Below the pieces are notes generated by a model. It was not told where the DNA came from and searched no databases. It was given only the letters and a program-made list of their open reading frames with translations. This document shows positions 9,056 to 17,616 of a DNA stretch of 30,181 nucleotides, in pieces. Source of the DNA: Xenoacremonium recifei. Its lineage: Eukaryota; Ascomycota; Sordariomycetes; Hypocreales; Nectriaceae. Positions within the stretch are counted from its first letter, which is position 1. Every line of letters begins with the position of its first letter. The position numbers and the translations under genes were made by a program. The stretch lies in NCBI GenBank assembly GCA_012184525.1, contig WOFQ01000137.1, positions 1 to 30,181 of the forward strand, given 5' to 3'.

Positions 9056-11974
9056 CTAGGAGCTGCTATTCCCATCTCCTCTTACTATTATAGAAGGAAG
9101 CATCTCCTCGTCGCTATAAAGCAATTCCCATTCACTCCTTCGTCTCCGAATGCTGGGTTGTGTCTTCCGTCCGCTGGCACGCCCTCCTGTACTTCTCCCC
9201 GCCCCGAGGAAAGCCGACTGGCTACGTGTCTGGCGCCGATCCAAAGTACTAGCCTGTTGGCTTGCCTCGATTTCTACTCTAGCCTGAGTTGGCCGGTTCA
9301 GACTACCTAGTGGTCGACCTAGTCGACCTCGCCTACACCTCGACGAGCCCTGGTTGACTGGTTGACTACTCTGCCGGTTGCTTGCTCCGATCGCCAGTCT
9401 TGCTGGAACAGCCTGCATTGTATTTTTGGGCCTTCCACGGAGAGCAGTTGCAATCTTGGGGTCAAGAATCCGTCGGTATGGATCACGATAGGATGGCTCT
9501 CGTAGTAGCCAACGTGGATGGACCTCCCACTTAGTAAAGGGTATAGCAGACCCTAACTTCAAGTAGACCTTGTGACAACAAGGTATACCGAGCTCGATCG
9601 AGACTGAGCAGTCGTCATTGCAGTCCCCGAGAGATTCCGGGAACGGATTCTTGCCAGTCGGCATCGCTTTGCGGGCTAAGCGATATTGCTTGTTAATCAG
9701 CCCAAGGCCCTTCGATGATATTGCTGTCCGAAGTTCGCCTAGATACTCCGAGCTAGACCCTATATATTCACGGGCGGTGAGTACCTCGTCCGCTGCGCAG
9801 GCGTCGTTGAAGTCCCGCTCTTGATCCTTCATCATATCCTGCATAGCTTCAACAAGCCGATACAGGTGGCTCATGCCATTTAGAAGGTAGCTCTTGATGT
9901 TGTTGTTGCTTGCCTCTGTGCCAGAGGTGACTCGAATGCCAAAGTTGCGATACTTGCGGATGAAACACCGTGCCCACTGGGCCCTTACAGGCATATAGGT
10001 TCCATGTAGATACCGTAGGATAACCCGCTGGTCGTCAAATTCCCTACAGAGGCTTCCCCACGCTTTCTCGTGAGCGTCCTCCGTCTCGGCAAACACAACG
10101 AGTTTCCACATCATGAGAACTCCTCGATAGCTATGAGGGATGTTCTCAGCTATCGGTGTATGAACTAACTGTCGGTCTTTGGGGCTCAGCTCAGCTCGTG
10201 TCTGTGGAGCATAGTCGTCCCCCTCGCTGCTGCTGCTACTATTACTGCGTTCCTTGACCCACTTCTGCTTTGATTTGAGAAGCACGTTAGAATTGACGTG
10301 GTGGATACAGAGCTGCTGCTGTGCATCAGGAAACTGATCGTTGAGGGCGGCTTTCATCTGATCGTCGAAGTCGGTAATGATGACACCCGGTTGGCGAATG
10401 GAATGCTGCTCTAAGAGCTGTCGAATGCTCTCGGAAAGGAACTGAAACCCCTCGCGTCTCTCGTTGTCGATCAAACCGCAAGCCGCATTGAAGACCGAGC
10501 CGAGGCAAGTTTGCCCTGTTGCTTGGAATAACGGAAGCTTGAAGCGGTTGGTGTTATATGTGTTATCGAAGCTGATGACTTCGGGGAACCGCTTCCACAT
10601 CCGAAGGCAGTAAGGGAAGGTCCATACAAGACCAACGAGACGACTTGGCTCGTTATCTGCCCACTTGACGACATAGGGAACATCTGTCTCATCAAAGAGC
10701 TTGATCAGTGCTGCAGTGGGACTGAGGCCATTCAGTTTGTTTCGATTGATGAGAGCCCGGGCGTTATAAATGTCCCTCTGCGTCAAGCTTGATCCGGGGT
10801 GTTGCTCTTGGACCACAGCTCGTACGTCACGGGCCCGGATACCCACCCGACGGCTTGTCGACTCAATTGTGGCTCTGATAGGTGCAGTGAGCTGTCTATG
10901 GGAAGGATGCGCAGATGGCTTGATACTATGCCCATGGTTGTGTTGACCGTGTTCGGGGTTCGGGTGTTGTCGTAAGAGCCATTTGCCTTCTTCTCGAGCC
11001 TCAGCTATGACCATCCACTTACACCCGCACTTCCGAGACTTGCGCTGCCGAATACCTGCACCTCGACTAGGTCGCGGTTCTCCGTACCGATCACACTGGA
11101 AAGAGTATCTCATCCTCCTACCCTTGTAGGAGTAGGCATTCCGCCGGACAATACCAAACCCATTTTCTTTCGCAAAGCTGTTTACTAAGTCAAACAAAGC
11201 TTCGGCTGACGGCACTGGCTCGCCTGGGGTGGGTGGGTTTGGGATTGGGTCCGGAGCGGGAGACGAGGAAATCCGAAGAGGAGAAGAATTGATCTCTTGA
11301 GGGGATGGTGCTTGGTTGGACGGCTTTCGAGGCGGCGAGTAAGGAGGAGGCGATCCAGACGCATCTGAAGTGAGTGGTGAGTAACCCCATCTCTCTCGCC
11401 ATTGGCGAACTTGTTCATATGACCGGGCAAGCTCGAGAGTGAGCCTCCGGTCTGTCCCAATTACTTCCCGTACTAGCTTCAGAGCAGATTGAAATTCAGC
11501 CCTTGTGGGTGACGATTGCTCTTGTGCTGATTGAAGTGAAGAGAAAGGTGGCAGGCCGAGAAATCGGCCTGGGATAGGTATTCTGACCCGCTGTGGTGGT
11601 CCCCCTTCAGATGGGTAATCGTTTGAAAGATAGATCTCGTGATCAAAACGGAGCTCGCATGGTGGTTCATGAAGCCCTTGCGACCTATGGGGCTGTGGAA
11701 TGGTTGAAAATGTCTGTGGATAAGATGCGAAGAGATTACCGAGGGCACCTTCGTCGCCGACTCCATAGAATTGGCTAATACTTGTTCCATTGCTGCTTGC
11801 GGAGTGAGGTCTGTTTGCGAGTAGCGGCGGGCTGAACCTGGCTTGTCGGTTCAGCCGCTGTCGCTTTCGGGAGCGTAATCGATCGCTAAGGCTAGGACTG
11901 CGGCTTCGGCGCCTAGGACTGCAGTCCGATCTGGAAGGAGACTCCGACCGGGACGTCGCGAGGGCTCTCATCAT
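9056..11974 (-). CDS. MULE transposase, intact (972 residues)
   Basis: One unbroken frame fills most of the transposon. The N terminus is basic and Ser/Arg-rich (residues 1-60), followed by a Pro/Ser-rich stretch (200-255). A FAR1-like zinc-binding DNA-binding region lies at about 257-405 (CGCKW near 316, HPNPEHGQHNHGHS, HPSHRQLT). The MULE DDE core follows, with D470 in ISFDNTYNTNRFKLPLF, D535 in VIITDFDDQM, the CIHH motif near 558 and E687 in TSGTEASNNN. A SWIM-like zinc motif lies at 785-801 (C785, C789, C799-C800-H801); it departs slightly from CxCxnCxH. An AT-hook-like RGRLGRPLG sits near residue 882. The protein would act in the nucleus, cutting at the inverted repeats and leaving 8-bp duplications. 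The tandem ATG codons at 11974-11969 are the first in frame. Confidence 0.93.
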   Translation of the reverse strand: MMRALATSRSESPSRSDCSPRRRSRSPSLSDRLRSRKRQRLNRQARFSPPLLANRPHSASSNGTSISQFYGVGDEGALGNLFASYPQTFSTIPQPHRSQGLHEPPCELRFDHEIYLSNDYPSEGGPPQRVRIPIPGRFLGLPPFSSLQSAQEQSSPTRAEFQSALKLVREVIGTDRRLTLELARSYEQVRQWRERWGYSPLTSDASGSPPPYSPPRKPSNQAPSPQEINSSPLRISSSPAPDPIPNPPTPGEPVPSAEALFDLVNSFAKENGFGIVRRNAYSYKGRRMRYSFQCDRYGEPRPSRGAGIRQRKSRKCGCKWMVIAEAREEGKWLLRQHPNPEHGQHNHGHSIKPSAHPSHRQLTAPIRATIESTSRRVGIRARDVRAVVQEQHPGSSLTQRDIYNARALINRNKLNGLSPTAALIKLFDETDVPYVVKWADNEPSRLVGLVWTFPYCLRMWKRFPEVISFDNTYNTNRFKLPLFQATGQTCLGSVFNAACGLIDNERREGFQFLSESIRQLLEQHSIRQPGVIITDFDDQMKAALNDQFPDAQQQLCIHHVNSNVLLKSKQKWVKERSNSSSSSEGDDYAPQTRAELSPKDRQLVHTPIAENIPHSYRGVLMMWKLVVFAETEDAHEKAWGSLCREFDDQRVILRYLHGTYMPVRAQWARCFIRKYRNFGIRVTSGTEASNNNIKSYLLNGMSHLYRLVEAMQDMMKDQERDFNDACAADEVLTAREYIGSSSEYLGELRTAISSKGLGLINKQYRLARKAMPTGKNPFPESLGDCNDDCSVSIELGIPCCHKVYLKLGSAIPFTKWEVHPRWLLREPSYRDPYRRILDPKIATALRGRPKNTMQAVPARLAIGASNRQSSQPVNQGSSRCRRGRLGRPLGSLNRPTQARVEIEASQQASTLDRRQTRSQSAFLGAGRSTGGRASGRKTQPSIRRRRSEWELLYSDEEMLPSIIVRGDGNSSS

Positions 11975-12141
11975 CGACAGTTGACAGATTCAGGGTTGGA
12001 TAGCTTGCTTTGAGAGGGCTTGATCGCGTCGCGTCAGTTACCGAGATAAGATTAAGGAGAACTAAGCTGGGGGTACTTAGGAAACCCCGGCAGAATTCTG
12101 CCGGCACTAACAAAAAAATAATTGACGAATCAGAGGCCGTA

Positions 12142-12205
12142 AAAGTCATGCCCGCGTACGGTTCATGCCCGCGTATCAATTTGTCATGCCCCCCTATCAA
12201 TTGCC
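12142..12205. repeat. Right terminal inverted repeat of MULE 2
   Basis: Inverted partner of 8806-8868, carrying the same two tandem copies of the TACGCGGGCATGA motif on the minus strand. Confidence 0.92.
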
Positions 12206-12245
12206 ATTTTAATTTCTCTCTATTCTGGCTATAAGAATATATATG

Positions 12246-12446
12246 TTTATTTGTTTGTTTGTTTGTTGTTTGTTTGTTTGTTGTTTGTTTGTTTGTTGTT
12301 TGTTTGTTTGTTGTTTGTTTGTTTTATGAATTAGCGTCCTGCAGGAGTCGAACCTGCCTGTTCCCTAGAGGGACAAAAGGACGTGCTCAGCTAGCTAGGA
12401 TAGTCGTCACTCGACAGGATCTAGATACAGCCACCTTGATACATTA
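12246..12446 (-). mobile_element. tRNA-related SINE-like element, copy 1
   Basis: Read on the minus strand, the body (12446 to about 12325) ends in a tRNA-like module carrying a perfect Pol III B box, GGTTCGACTCC, inside a T-arm-like hairpin. A long AAAC-type tail follows (12324-12249). The body matches the element at 15819-15960 over its whole length, more weakly at the 5' end (both share AATGTATC and CTAGA) and closely from GCTGAGCACGTCC to the tail. I find no convincing target duplication here; the left flank is only 41 bp from the end of MULE 2. A functional tRNA gene is unlikely, because the anticodon arm cannot be drawn. Confidence 0.72.
12249..12324 (+). repeat. TTTG-type simple repeat (SINE tail)
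   Basis: The repeat has a 15-bp higher-order unit, TTTGTTTGTTTGTTG, repeated about four times. It directly adjoins the 3' end of the tRNA-like module and is read as the AAAC tail of SINE copy 1. Confidence 0.9.
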
Positions 12447-12558
12447 GGGGTAGGTCATAGCCTCAGCTTCCTTACGGAAAACCTACTCAGCTAGGGTGCG
12501 TCGCCTTAACTGATCCGTTTCCTCCATCCTAGATAGATCACACCTCAATCAGGCTGGC

Positions 12559-12694
12559 GATCCATTCCATTTCCATCCATGCAGCCTGTTCTAGAATGGA
12601 TGGACATCCATCTTGGTCAGCCTTCCGTGGAATGGATGGAATGGACGACCACACAGGTCGCGTGGAATGGATGGAAATGGATATGGATGCATGG
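12559..12694. repeat. Left subterminal repeats of the hAT element
   Basis: At least six copies of CCATTCCAT / GGAATGGATGGA-type words occur within 136 bp, in both orientations. Confidence 0.75.
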
Positions 12695-12701
12695 ACACTA
12701 A

Positions 12702-15101
12702 CTACAGTGGGATAGGACAACTCATCCTCCCGCCCGTTGCCTCCCGCGATTCTGCAAAGCTGAGTTCCGCTGGCCCATCCATTTTGGGTAGCCTAAACTC
12801 CTCCAGAAGGTTCTCCGTGCTCCTAATGTATCCTCCACGAAGCCACGACCTCACTGTCTGTGCCATACCAATCGTGCTCGCTTCCAAATTTGCCCGCTCA
12901 TCTCGAACTATTCTGCTAGCCGTGGAAAAGAGTCTCTCCACGTCAGCCGACATCGGAAGAGCGGAAAGCATATCGAGGGCCATCCGTGATAGTTGTGGAT
13001 ACTCCTCGCGTTTCTCATGCCAATATCTGATTGGATCTACGACTTTGTGATCAGACTTATGAATATCCTGAAGCCAATCGTTGTACTCGTCACCAACAGC
13101 GGGCCCCGCCTCCCGTCTGGGGTCTTTGTTGTCCTCTGATGAGATGCATGACAGAGGCTGTAACGCCTGGATCTGACGGGATTCTTCGCGGTACTCGTCG
13201 AAAGGATTTCGATACGTCCGGCGCCTTTTTGTGGCTGGCTCGCCACGCTCTCGGCTCTGGGAAACAGCCTGCTGCTCGTAATGCGACCGGTATAGCCCCT
13301 CTACCAGGGATCTTGCTCTCTGTATCCACGCCGGCCGGTCCACCCAGGTGTCCTCGAAATATTCCTAACGATAGGCTGGGTGGAGAGCAATGGCTGCGTA
13401 ATAAACCGGCGTCTCATCGAGCCGCGAGTAGTAATCGTCAAGCTTCTTCCAGCAAAGGTTGATGTTAACCTTAAAGTGCTCGGGCTCTGGATAGCGATGG
13501 GCCGTGGCCTTGTATACCTCCAATTTATTGAGGAGGTATTCGTAGCCTAACATTATATCCCACGGACATCCATACGCCTCGACAGAGCCCTGCTTTCTGT
13601 CTCGCCGTTGACCATCGCCCTCGAGGGTTATCAGCACGTGCTCGAAGTGTTGCAGAACTTCATTCAGCAAAGCAATAATGGCCCAATCTTTCTCATCAAG
13701 CTTGCTCTCGTCTCGGAGGCAGAATGGCATCTCGTTCCTTGACTTCTTTCCTCTCAAAACTAGACCTTCCCACTCACTCTTCTGGCCGTACCATAGATCC
13801 TCAAGGAATCCCTTTAGTAGGAGCGCACGCCGAATCATGTAAAGTGTAGAAAGCCATCGGGTTACCACGTCAGTAGTGACGTCCAGAGGTTTCCTAGCCC
13901 GGATCGTGGGGTCATCGGATTTTCCGTATGCCACCATCTGAAGGGATCTCAGGAGATTGGTCAACAGATCAGAACGATGAACCCAGACAACCAAATTATG
14001 AAGTTTCCCAACAGGTCCTTTTCGCCTCCAAATCTCATGGGCCTTGGAATCGAGCCCTTCTTTTCCCTCCTCATTCTCAAAAGCCTCCGAAGCTTGGCCA
14101 AAAAGCAGAGCCCTCGCGGCAAGATTAAGGATATGGCCAAAGCATCGCAGTCGACGGGCTTTGCCATCGAAACCTAGCGCGCTTCCAATTTCCTCTATCG
14201 CTTTATCGTTGCTACGAGCATTGTCGAGCGTAAAATAACTGACCTTGCCGGCTATGCTGTAGCTTTTGAGCACCTCGATAACATGGGAAGCGATATTCTC
14301 TCCGAAATGGCGCTCGGCAAGTTCGGGAAGGCCAAGGACAAGTTTCTCCGGTCAGCCAGAGTCGTTGAGAAAGTAACAAACAATCCCATATAGGGCATGT
14401 CAATTGTTCGACCTCCACCCGTCAAATGCAATGTGAATCAGGCCCGGGGCCGCCGCGATGCGCGTGATCTCTGTCTTGTTTTCTTCGTACACTTTGACAA
14501 TCCGTCTACGGACAGTGTCGTGGGTAATGTGCGCTTCGGTCGTCCTCACCAGTGGATTGAGATATTCGAAAACGGCACGAAGGTAAGGATCCTCAGTCTG
14601 TCGAAACGAAGTGTTGCTGTGAATGATCCAGCTAACCGCCAGACGCTGGAAGGCCAGCCGATCGAAGCGGCCGATAAAGCGATTGGCAATCTCTTGTTCC
14701 CGTCTATCGTCCGTATTCAGCTTCATCATCTCGGCGATATTCCTTGAAGGCGTCTTTTCTTTCGCCTTGCTCGGTAGCCTCCGCTTGCCTGACGGATCCC
14801 AGACGTTATGCTCGCTCCAGAGGTGATTTTCTGCGTTCTGTGTTCCGTTGGAGGCTGTTGAGTGTGGATTTGGCTTCCTCGCGTTCACACACACTTTGCA
14901 AACCCACCGTCATTTCATATCATCCTCGCTCCTCTCGATATCATAGCCGAACTGCCAGATCCAGGAAGAGGTAGACGCGCAACGTTGAGATCGGGTATAT
15001 CCAGGGAAGTTTCTCCAGGGGAATAGATTCCAGCAGTCCGTCTTGGCCTCCTCAGCCCGTGATTCTAGGGAGACGGAGGCATTGCCAGTTACTAGAGCCA
15101 T
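12702..15101 (-). pseudogene. hAT transposase, single frame with four stop codons
   Basis: A 799-codon frame runs from the ATG at 15101 to 12702 without any frameshift, but is interrupted by TGA at 14910-14912, TGA at 14400-14402, TGA at 14352-14354 and TAG at 13365-13367. A BED-type zinc finger is visible (C68, C71, H93, H98). The catalytic core has Asp227 in HIAFDGW and Asp293 in FTLDNARSND, plus the CFGHILNLAARALL motif. The HPAYR motif precedes the last stop. The C-terminal dimerisation region contains the catalytic Glu722 in SADVERLFS and ends with GMAQTVRSWLR. Two of the stops stand where the family normally has Arg (CGA to TGA) and one where it has Trp, so all fit C-to-T change on one strand or the other. 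All catalytic residues survive, so inactivation looks recent. Confidence 0.92.
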
Positions 15102-15414
15102 CTTCGGGAGCTAAAGACTTTGCAAACCAATTTGCAGTATGGAAACGCGAACTGGACGCGCTCGCCATGCGACTGGTTTATTGACAAAACACGCACCGTA
15201 TTTGCTTTTTCTAGTAGATGTTCCGCAGAGATGTCACATACGAGGAAACTTGGGGGTGATAGCACGTAACTCTTGGAACCGGGTCGAGTTGAACTTATCC
15301 TCCGCTACCAACCGGCCATCGGTCAAGAGTCGAAAAAACATGGCTCATTAAGGTGGGGATCGAGTAGCAATTGCTACATGTAAATAGATATGTATCTTTA
15401 TCGGGTTCTGACGG

Positions 15415-15427
15415 AGTATGACACCGC
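15415..15427 (+). repeat. Target duplication, copy 1 (AGTATGACACCGC)
   Basis: First of three identical 13-bp direct repeats that bracket the two adjacent retroposons. It directly precedes the trinucleotide tail of element A. Confidence 0.93.
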
Positions 15428-15805
15428 AGTAGTAGTAGTAGTAGTAGTAGTATATTTTTCGTCCGGGGGCCGTGAGACCCGAAAAGTCCCCTATTGGGGC
15501 ACAGGACGTGCTGAGCTAGGGTCTGAATGCTAATAGCTACGTAATGTCGAAAGGTGGAGCAGGGTCGAAATACGCGATAGCGACGCGATGCGAAATTTCC
15601 CCATTCAAAAAACTTCCTCCTCAAAGCATTCCCGTGAAGTGTGCAAATAGACCACCATCCAACATATTATCGGCACAGAGGCGCGTTGTTGTAAGCCTGT
15701 TACCCGTCAGCGGGATGGCCAGGCGCAGCTGTTCTAGAAGGAGCCGCAGAGTAACCAGTCCCCTTGAGGAGACTGGGAGGATGGCGTGGCTGCATGAGGC
15801 AGCCT
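15428..15805 (-). mobile_element. Retroposon A (378 bp) with ACT-type tail
   Basis: Read on the minus strand, this insert starts at 15805 and ends in a tail of ACT repeats (15451-15428). It is bracketed by AGTATGACACCGC on both sides. Its last 65 bp before the tail resemble the 3' module of the SINE copies: GCTCAGCACGTCCTGTG, a CCCC..GGGG hairpin and GGACG just before the tail. The rest (about 300 bp) shares nothing visible with the SINEs, and no intact coding frame is present. It may be a 5'-truncated LINE of the partner family or a different SINE. The duplication length and terminal simple repeat indicate target-primed reverse transcription. Confidence 0.75.
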
Positions 15806-15818
15806 AGTATGACACCGC
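15806..15818 (+). repeat. Target duplication, copy 2 (AGTATGACACCGC)
   Basis: The middle copy, shared by retroposon A on its left and SINE B on its right. Confidence 0.93.
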
Positions 15819-15960
15819 TTTGTTTTGTTTTGTTTTGTTTTATTAATTAACGTCCTGCAGGAGTCGAACCTGCTTGTTCCCTAGAGGGACAAGAGGACGT
15901 GCTCAGCTGGTCTAAGGTAGTTGTCGCAGAGGACGAGGGTAGTCTAGAGATACATTGTGA
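15819..15960 (-). mobile_element. tRNA-related SINE-like element, copy 2 (142 bp, complete)
   Basis: Bounded exactly by two AGTATGACACCGC repeats. Read on the minus strand it has a 5' part with an A-box-like TAGACCAGCTG (one mismatch to TRGYNNARNNG), then a module with the B box GGTTCGACTCC, a short AT-rich linker and an AAAAC-repeat tail of about 23 bp. Size, internal Pol III boxes, tail and target duplication are those of a tRNA-derived SINE. I do not recognise it as a named family. Confidence 0.85.
15850..15900 (-). other. Predicted three-way-junction RNA module in the SINE 3' end
   Basis: On the minus strand, ACGTCCT pairs perfectly with AGGACGT as a closing stem. Inside it are two hairpins: TTGTCCC-TCTA-GGGAACAA (one bulged A) and GCAGG-TTCGACT-CCTGC, a standard tRNA T-arm. 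Almost no unpaired bases join the three stems. Copy 1 at 12334-12384 keeps the same fold, with a shortened closing stem. No thermodynamic calculation was possible. Confidence 0.6.
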
Positions 15961-15973
15961 AGTATGACACCGC
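15961..15973 (+). repeat. Target duplication, copy 3 (AGTATGACACCGC)
   Basis: Third identical 13-bp repeat, directly right of SINE B and followed by AAAACAT. Confidence 0.93.
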
Positions 15974-16068
15974 AAAACATAAGTTGGAGGATTATAGGGT
16001 AAGTTAGTGATAGCCCACAAGGCGCTCGGAGCCACATTACCTGATTCGGACCCCTGCTTCCATTTCCA

Positions 16069-16137
16069 CATATCCACTCCACGCGACTTGAAATGGATGG
16101 ATGGATTATGTAATTTCCAGCTCAGTGGAATGGATGT
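16069..16137. repeat. Right subterminal repeats of the hAT element
   Basis: Copies of CCATTTCCA, CCACTCCACGCGA, ATGGATGGATGGAT and GGAATGGAT occur here, inverted relative to the left array. Confidence 0.7.
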
Positions 16138-16140
16138 CAA

Positions 16141-17616
16141 TGAACCGGTGCCATGGTGTCAAAATATGTCAAGGAGACAAGGATGTTATGTCGCATTGTT
16201 GAGCCGACTCCCCCAAGGCGCTAGCAGTCGGTGCTTGGAAATGAAAGAGTTGACGATAGAGGCAGCTGTAATTTGCCAGCCCGCTCCAATATCACCATTC
16301 TCTCTTTGAGCCAACAGGGTGGACATTGAAAAGAAAACCTAGACGTCCATATATATACCCTGCGATCCCATATCTCTCGCGCACATGTGCCCGGCTCCAT
16401 CAGAGCGTACTTGTCGCTCTCTTTTTTCCAGTAACTCTTCCTCGTGGCTCGGTACCACAAACAGTCGCAGCAGAGCGCCAGCGTTCGTTTTGGCCTCACA
16501 CGCGCATCTAGTGGGGCCAGCCTTCTCCGCAATAAGAGAATCCTACAACAGGATCGCGAGGTCTGGTATCTGTGCTTCGCCACGGACGGTATCTTCACAG
16601 TGAGGAATGAAGAAACTTGGAGGAGACATCTGTAGGTAAGGGCTAAGCAGAGTCGGTCTAATGGATCAGCCACGTGCGAGAACAGATGTAGGAGCAGCTC
16701 GGATGGCAGACGAACGAGACGCGAAGAAACACTGGGTTGCAGGGCTAGGAGCTGTTGATCCAGTCGTCAGATGAGTCTTGCCAAATCAAGATGTGACGCG
16801 GCCGCGCCTACCTCCGGTGGAACAACAAAGGCGACGGTGCAACGCAAGGATCTCTTGGACTTGGAGACCGTAGCAGACATGTTGCTCAGTCATTGATGGG
16901 GGAGCGCGAGTTGGATACCGATAGTATAGGAGAAATCAGTTGTCGTACTGGTTTGCATATTCACGGTAAAGGAGATTAGGGAGTAATTGTGATGAGCAGC
17001 AGTTGTGTGTTGTTATTGTTGTGTTCTTCTGTGCGGGGTACAGTAGTTTTTGGACAGGTTTACTTGTAGCGTGTGGAGCGCCCGTCCATCAGTCGCCGTG
17101 TTAGCCGAAGGTGGGCAGGGATAAGCAACAACAACGAAAGGAAAGGAGGCGGGAGGTGGTGGTAGTGGAGGAAGAGTTGCGAATGCTGGTCGGGTCCTCA
17201 TAGGGTCCACCGCGTTCGCAGTCTCTTCGTAATGCTTCGTCTGTCAGGGGAGTCTTTCTGGAGCCCGACTGCGAAGGCATTCATCCAAATGATGTCATCG
17301 TAGAGGCTTACTTCGCCTACCCTGATTGCGGGCTTATTTGTCCTTGTCATGCTAAAGTGCTTGGGTGGTGACGCTTGGCATAAACTCAATACTCCGTATT
17401 TGTCCCCGAATATAGTCCCCGAGATAAACTGGATTATTAAACCTTAGTCATGAAAATAGAGCCCGAACTGCACTAAAATTCCTATTCACCGATACCAAGC
17501 CCAATAGAGAGCTCTTCGAAATCCATTATTAAAAAAAAAAAAATACTGCTGTTGACAGCTATTATCCTTTTCATCTCCTATTAATATTGGTTCTTATCTT
17601 GACGCCGTATCCCAAC
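16141..17616. other. Gap with no recognised gene
   Basis: The longest frame is 150 codons on the minus strand (16221-16673). It has no recognisable motif and overlaps several frames on the other strand, so I read it as chance. A run of 13 A lies at 17531-17543. The last 200 bp presumably hold the promoter of the transporter gene. Confidence 0.45.

Larger units (their letters stand above)
8806..12205 (-). mobile_element. Complete MULE DNA transposon with TIRs and 8-bp target duplication
   Basis: The element is 3400 bp long. It is bounded by inverted repeats starting GGCAATTGATAG at 8806 and ending in the complement at 12205. Direct repeats ATTTTAAT flank it at 8798-8805 and 12206-12213, a perfect 8-bp target duplication. 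It contains one uninterrupted transposase gene on the minus strand. All parts needed by an autonomous element are present, so it appears recent and possibly active. Confidence 0.93.
12545..16140 (-). mobile_element. hAT DNA transposon, degenerate, with nested retroposons (limits approximate)
   Basis: A hAT transposase frame (12702-15101) lies between two GGAATGGAT-type repeat arrays that are inverted relative to each other. The left array contains GTCGCGTGGA at 12658-12667; its reverse complement lies at 16077-16086 within a longer inverted match. Arrays of this type near the ends are typical of hAT subterminal transposase-binding sites. Two retroposons (15428-15960) are inserted in the 5' flank. 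Without them the element would be about 3.0 kb. I could not fix the exact ends: the best end pair, CAGGCTGGCGATCCATTCCA and its partner near 16140, matches at only about 13 of 20 positions, and no 8-bp target duplication is seen. Confidence 0.6.

Noticed and set aside
12334..12384. A tRNA gene on the minus strand
   Set aside because: The T-arm and B box are perfect, but no anticodon arm can be drawn, and the sequence is followed by a simple-repeat tail and occurs again in a copy flanked by target duplications. A SINE explains all of this better.
12259..12447. Cys/Phe/Val repeat peptide on the plus strand
   Set aside because: It is produced only by translation of the TTTG simple repeat.
14212..14418. 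Separate small gene between the two large hAT frames
   Set aside because: The hAT protein itself reads through this interval in its own frame apart from two stops, with family motifs on both sides.
15450..15525. Hammerhead ribozyme at the retroposon 3' end (GTCC..GGACGAAA resembles stem II and the GAAA core)
   Set aside because: The required CUGANGA core strand is absent; the sequence before the stem reads CTCAGCAC. The SINE copies also lack the GAAA.
16221..16673. 150-codon minus-strand gene
   Set aside because: No recognisable motif and several competing frames on the other strand; it looks like chance.
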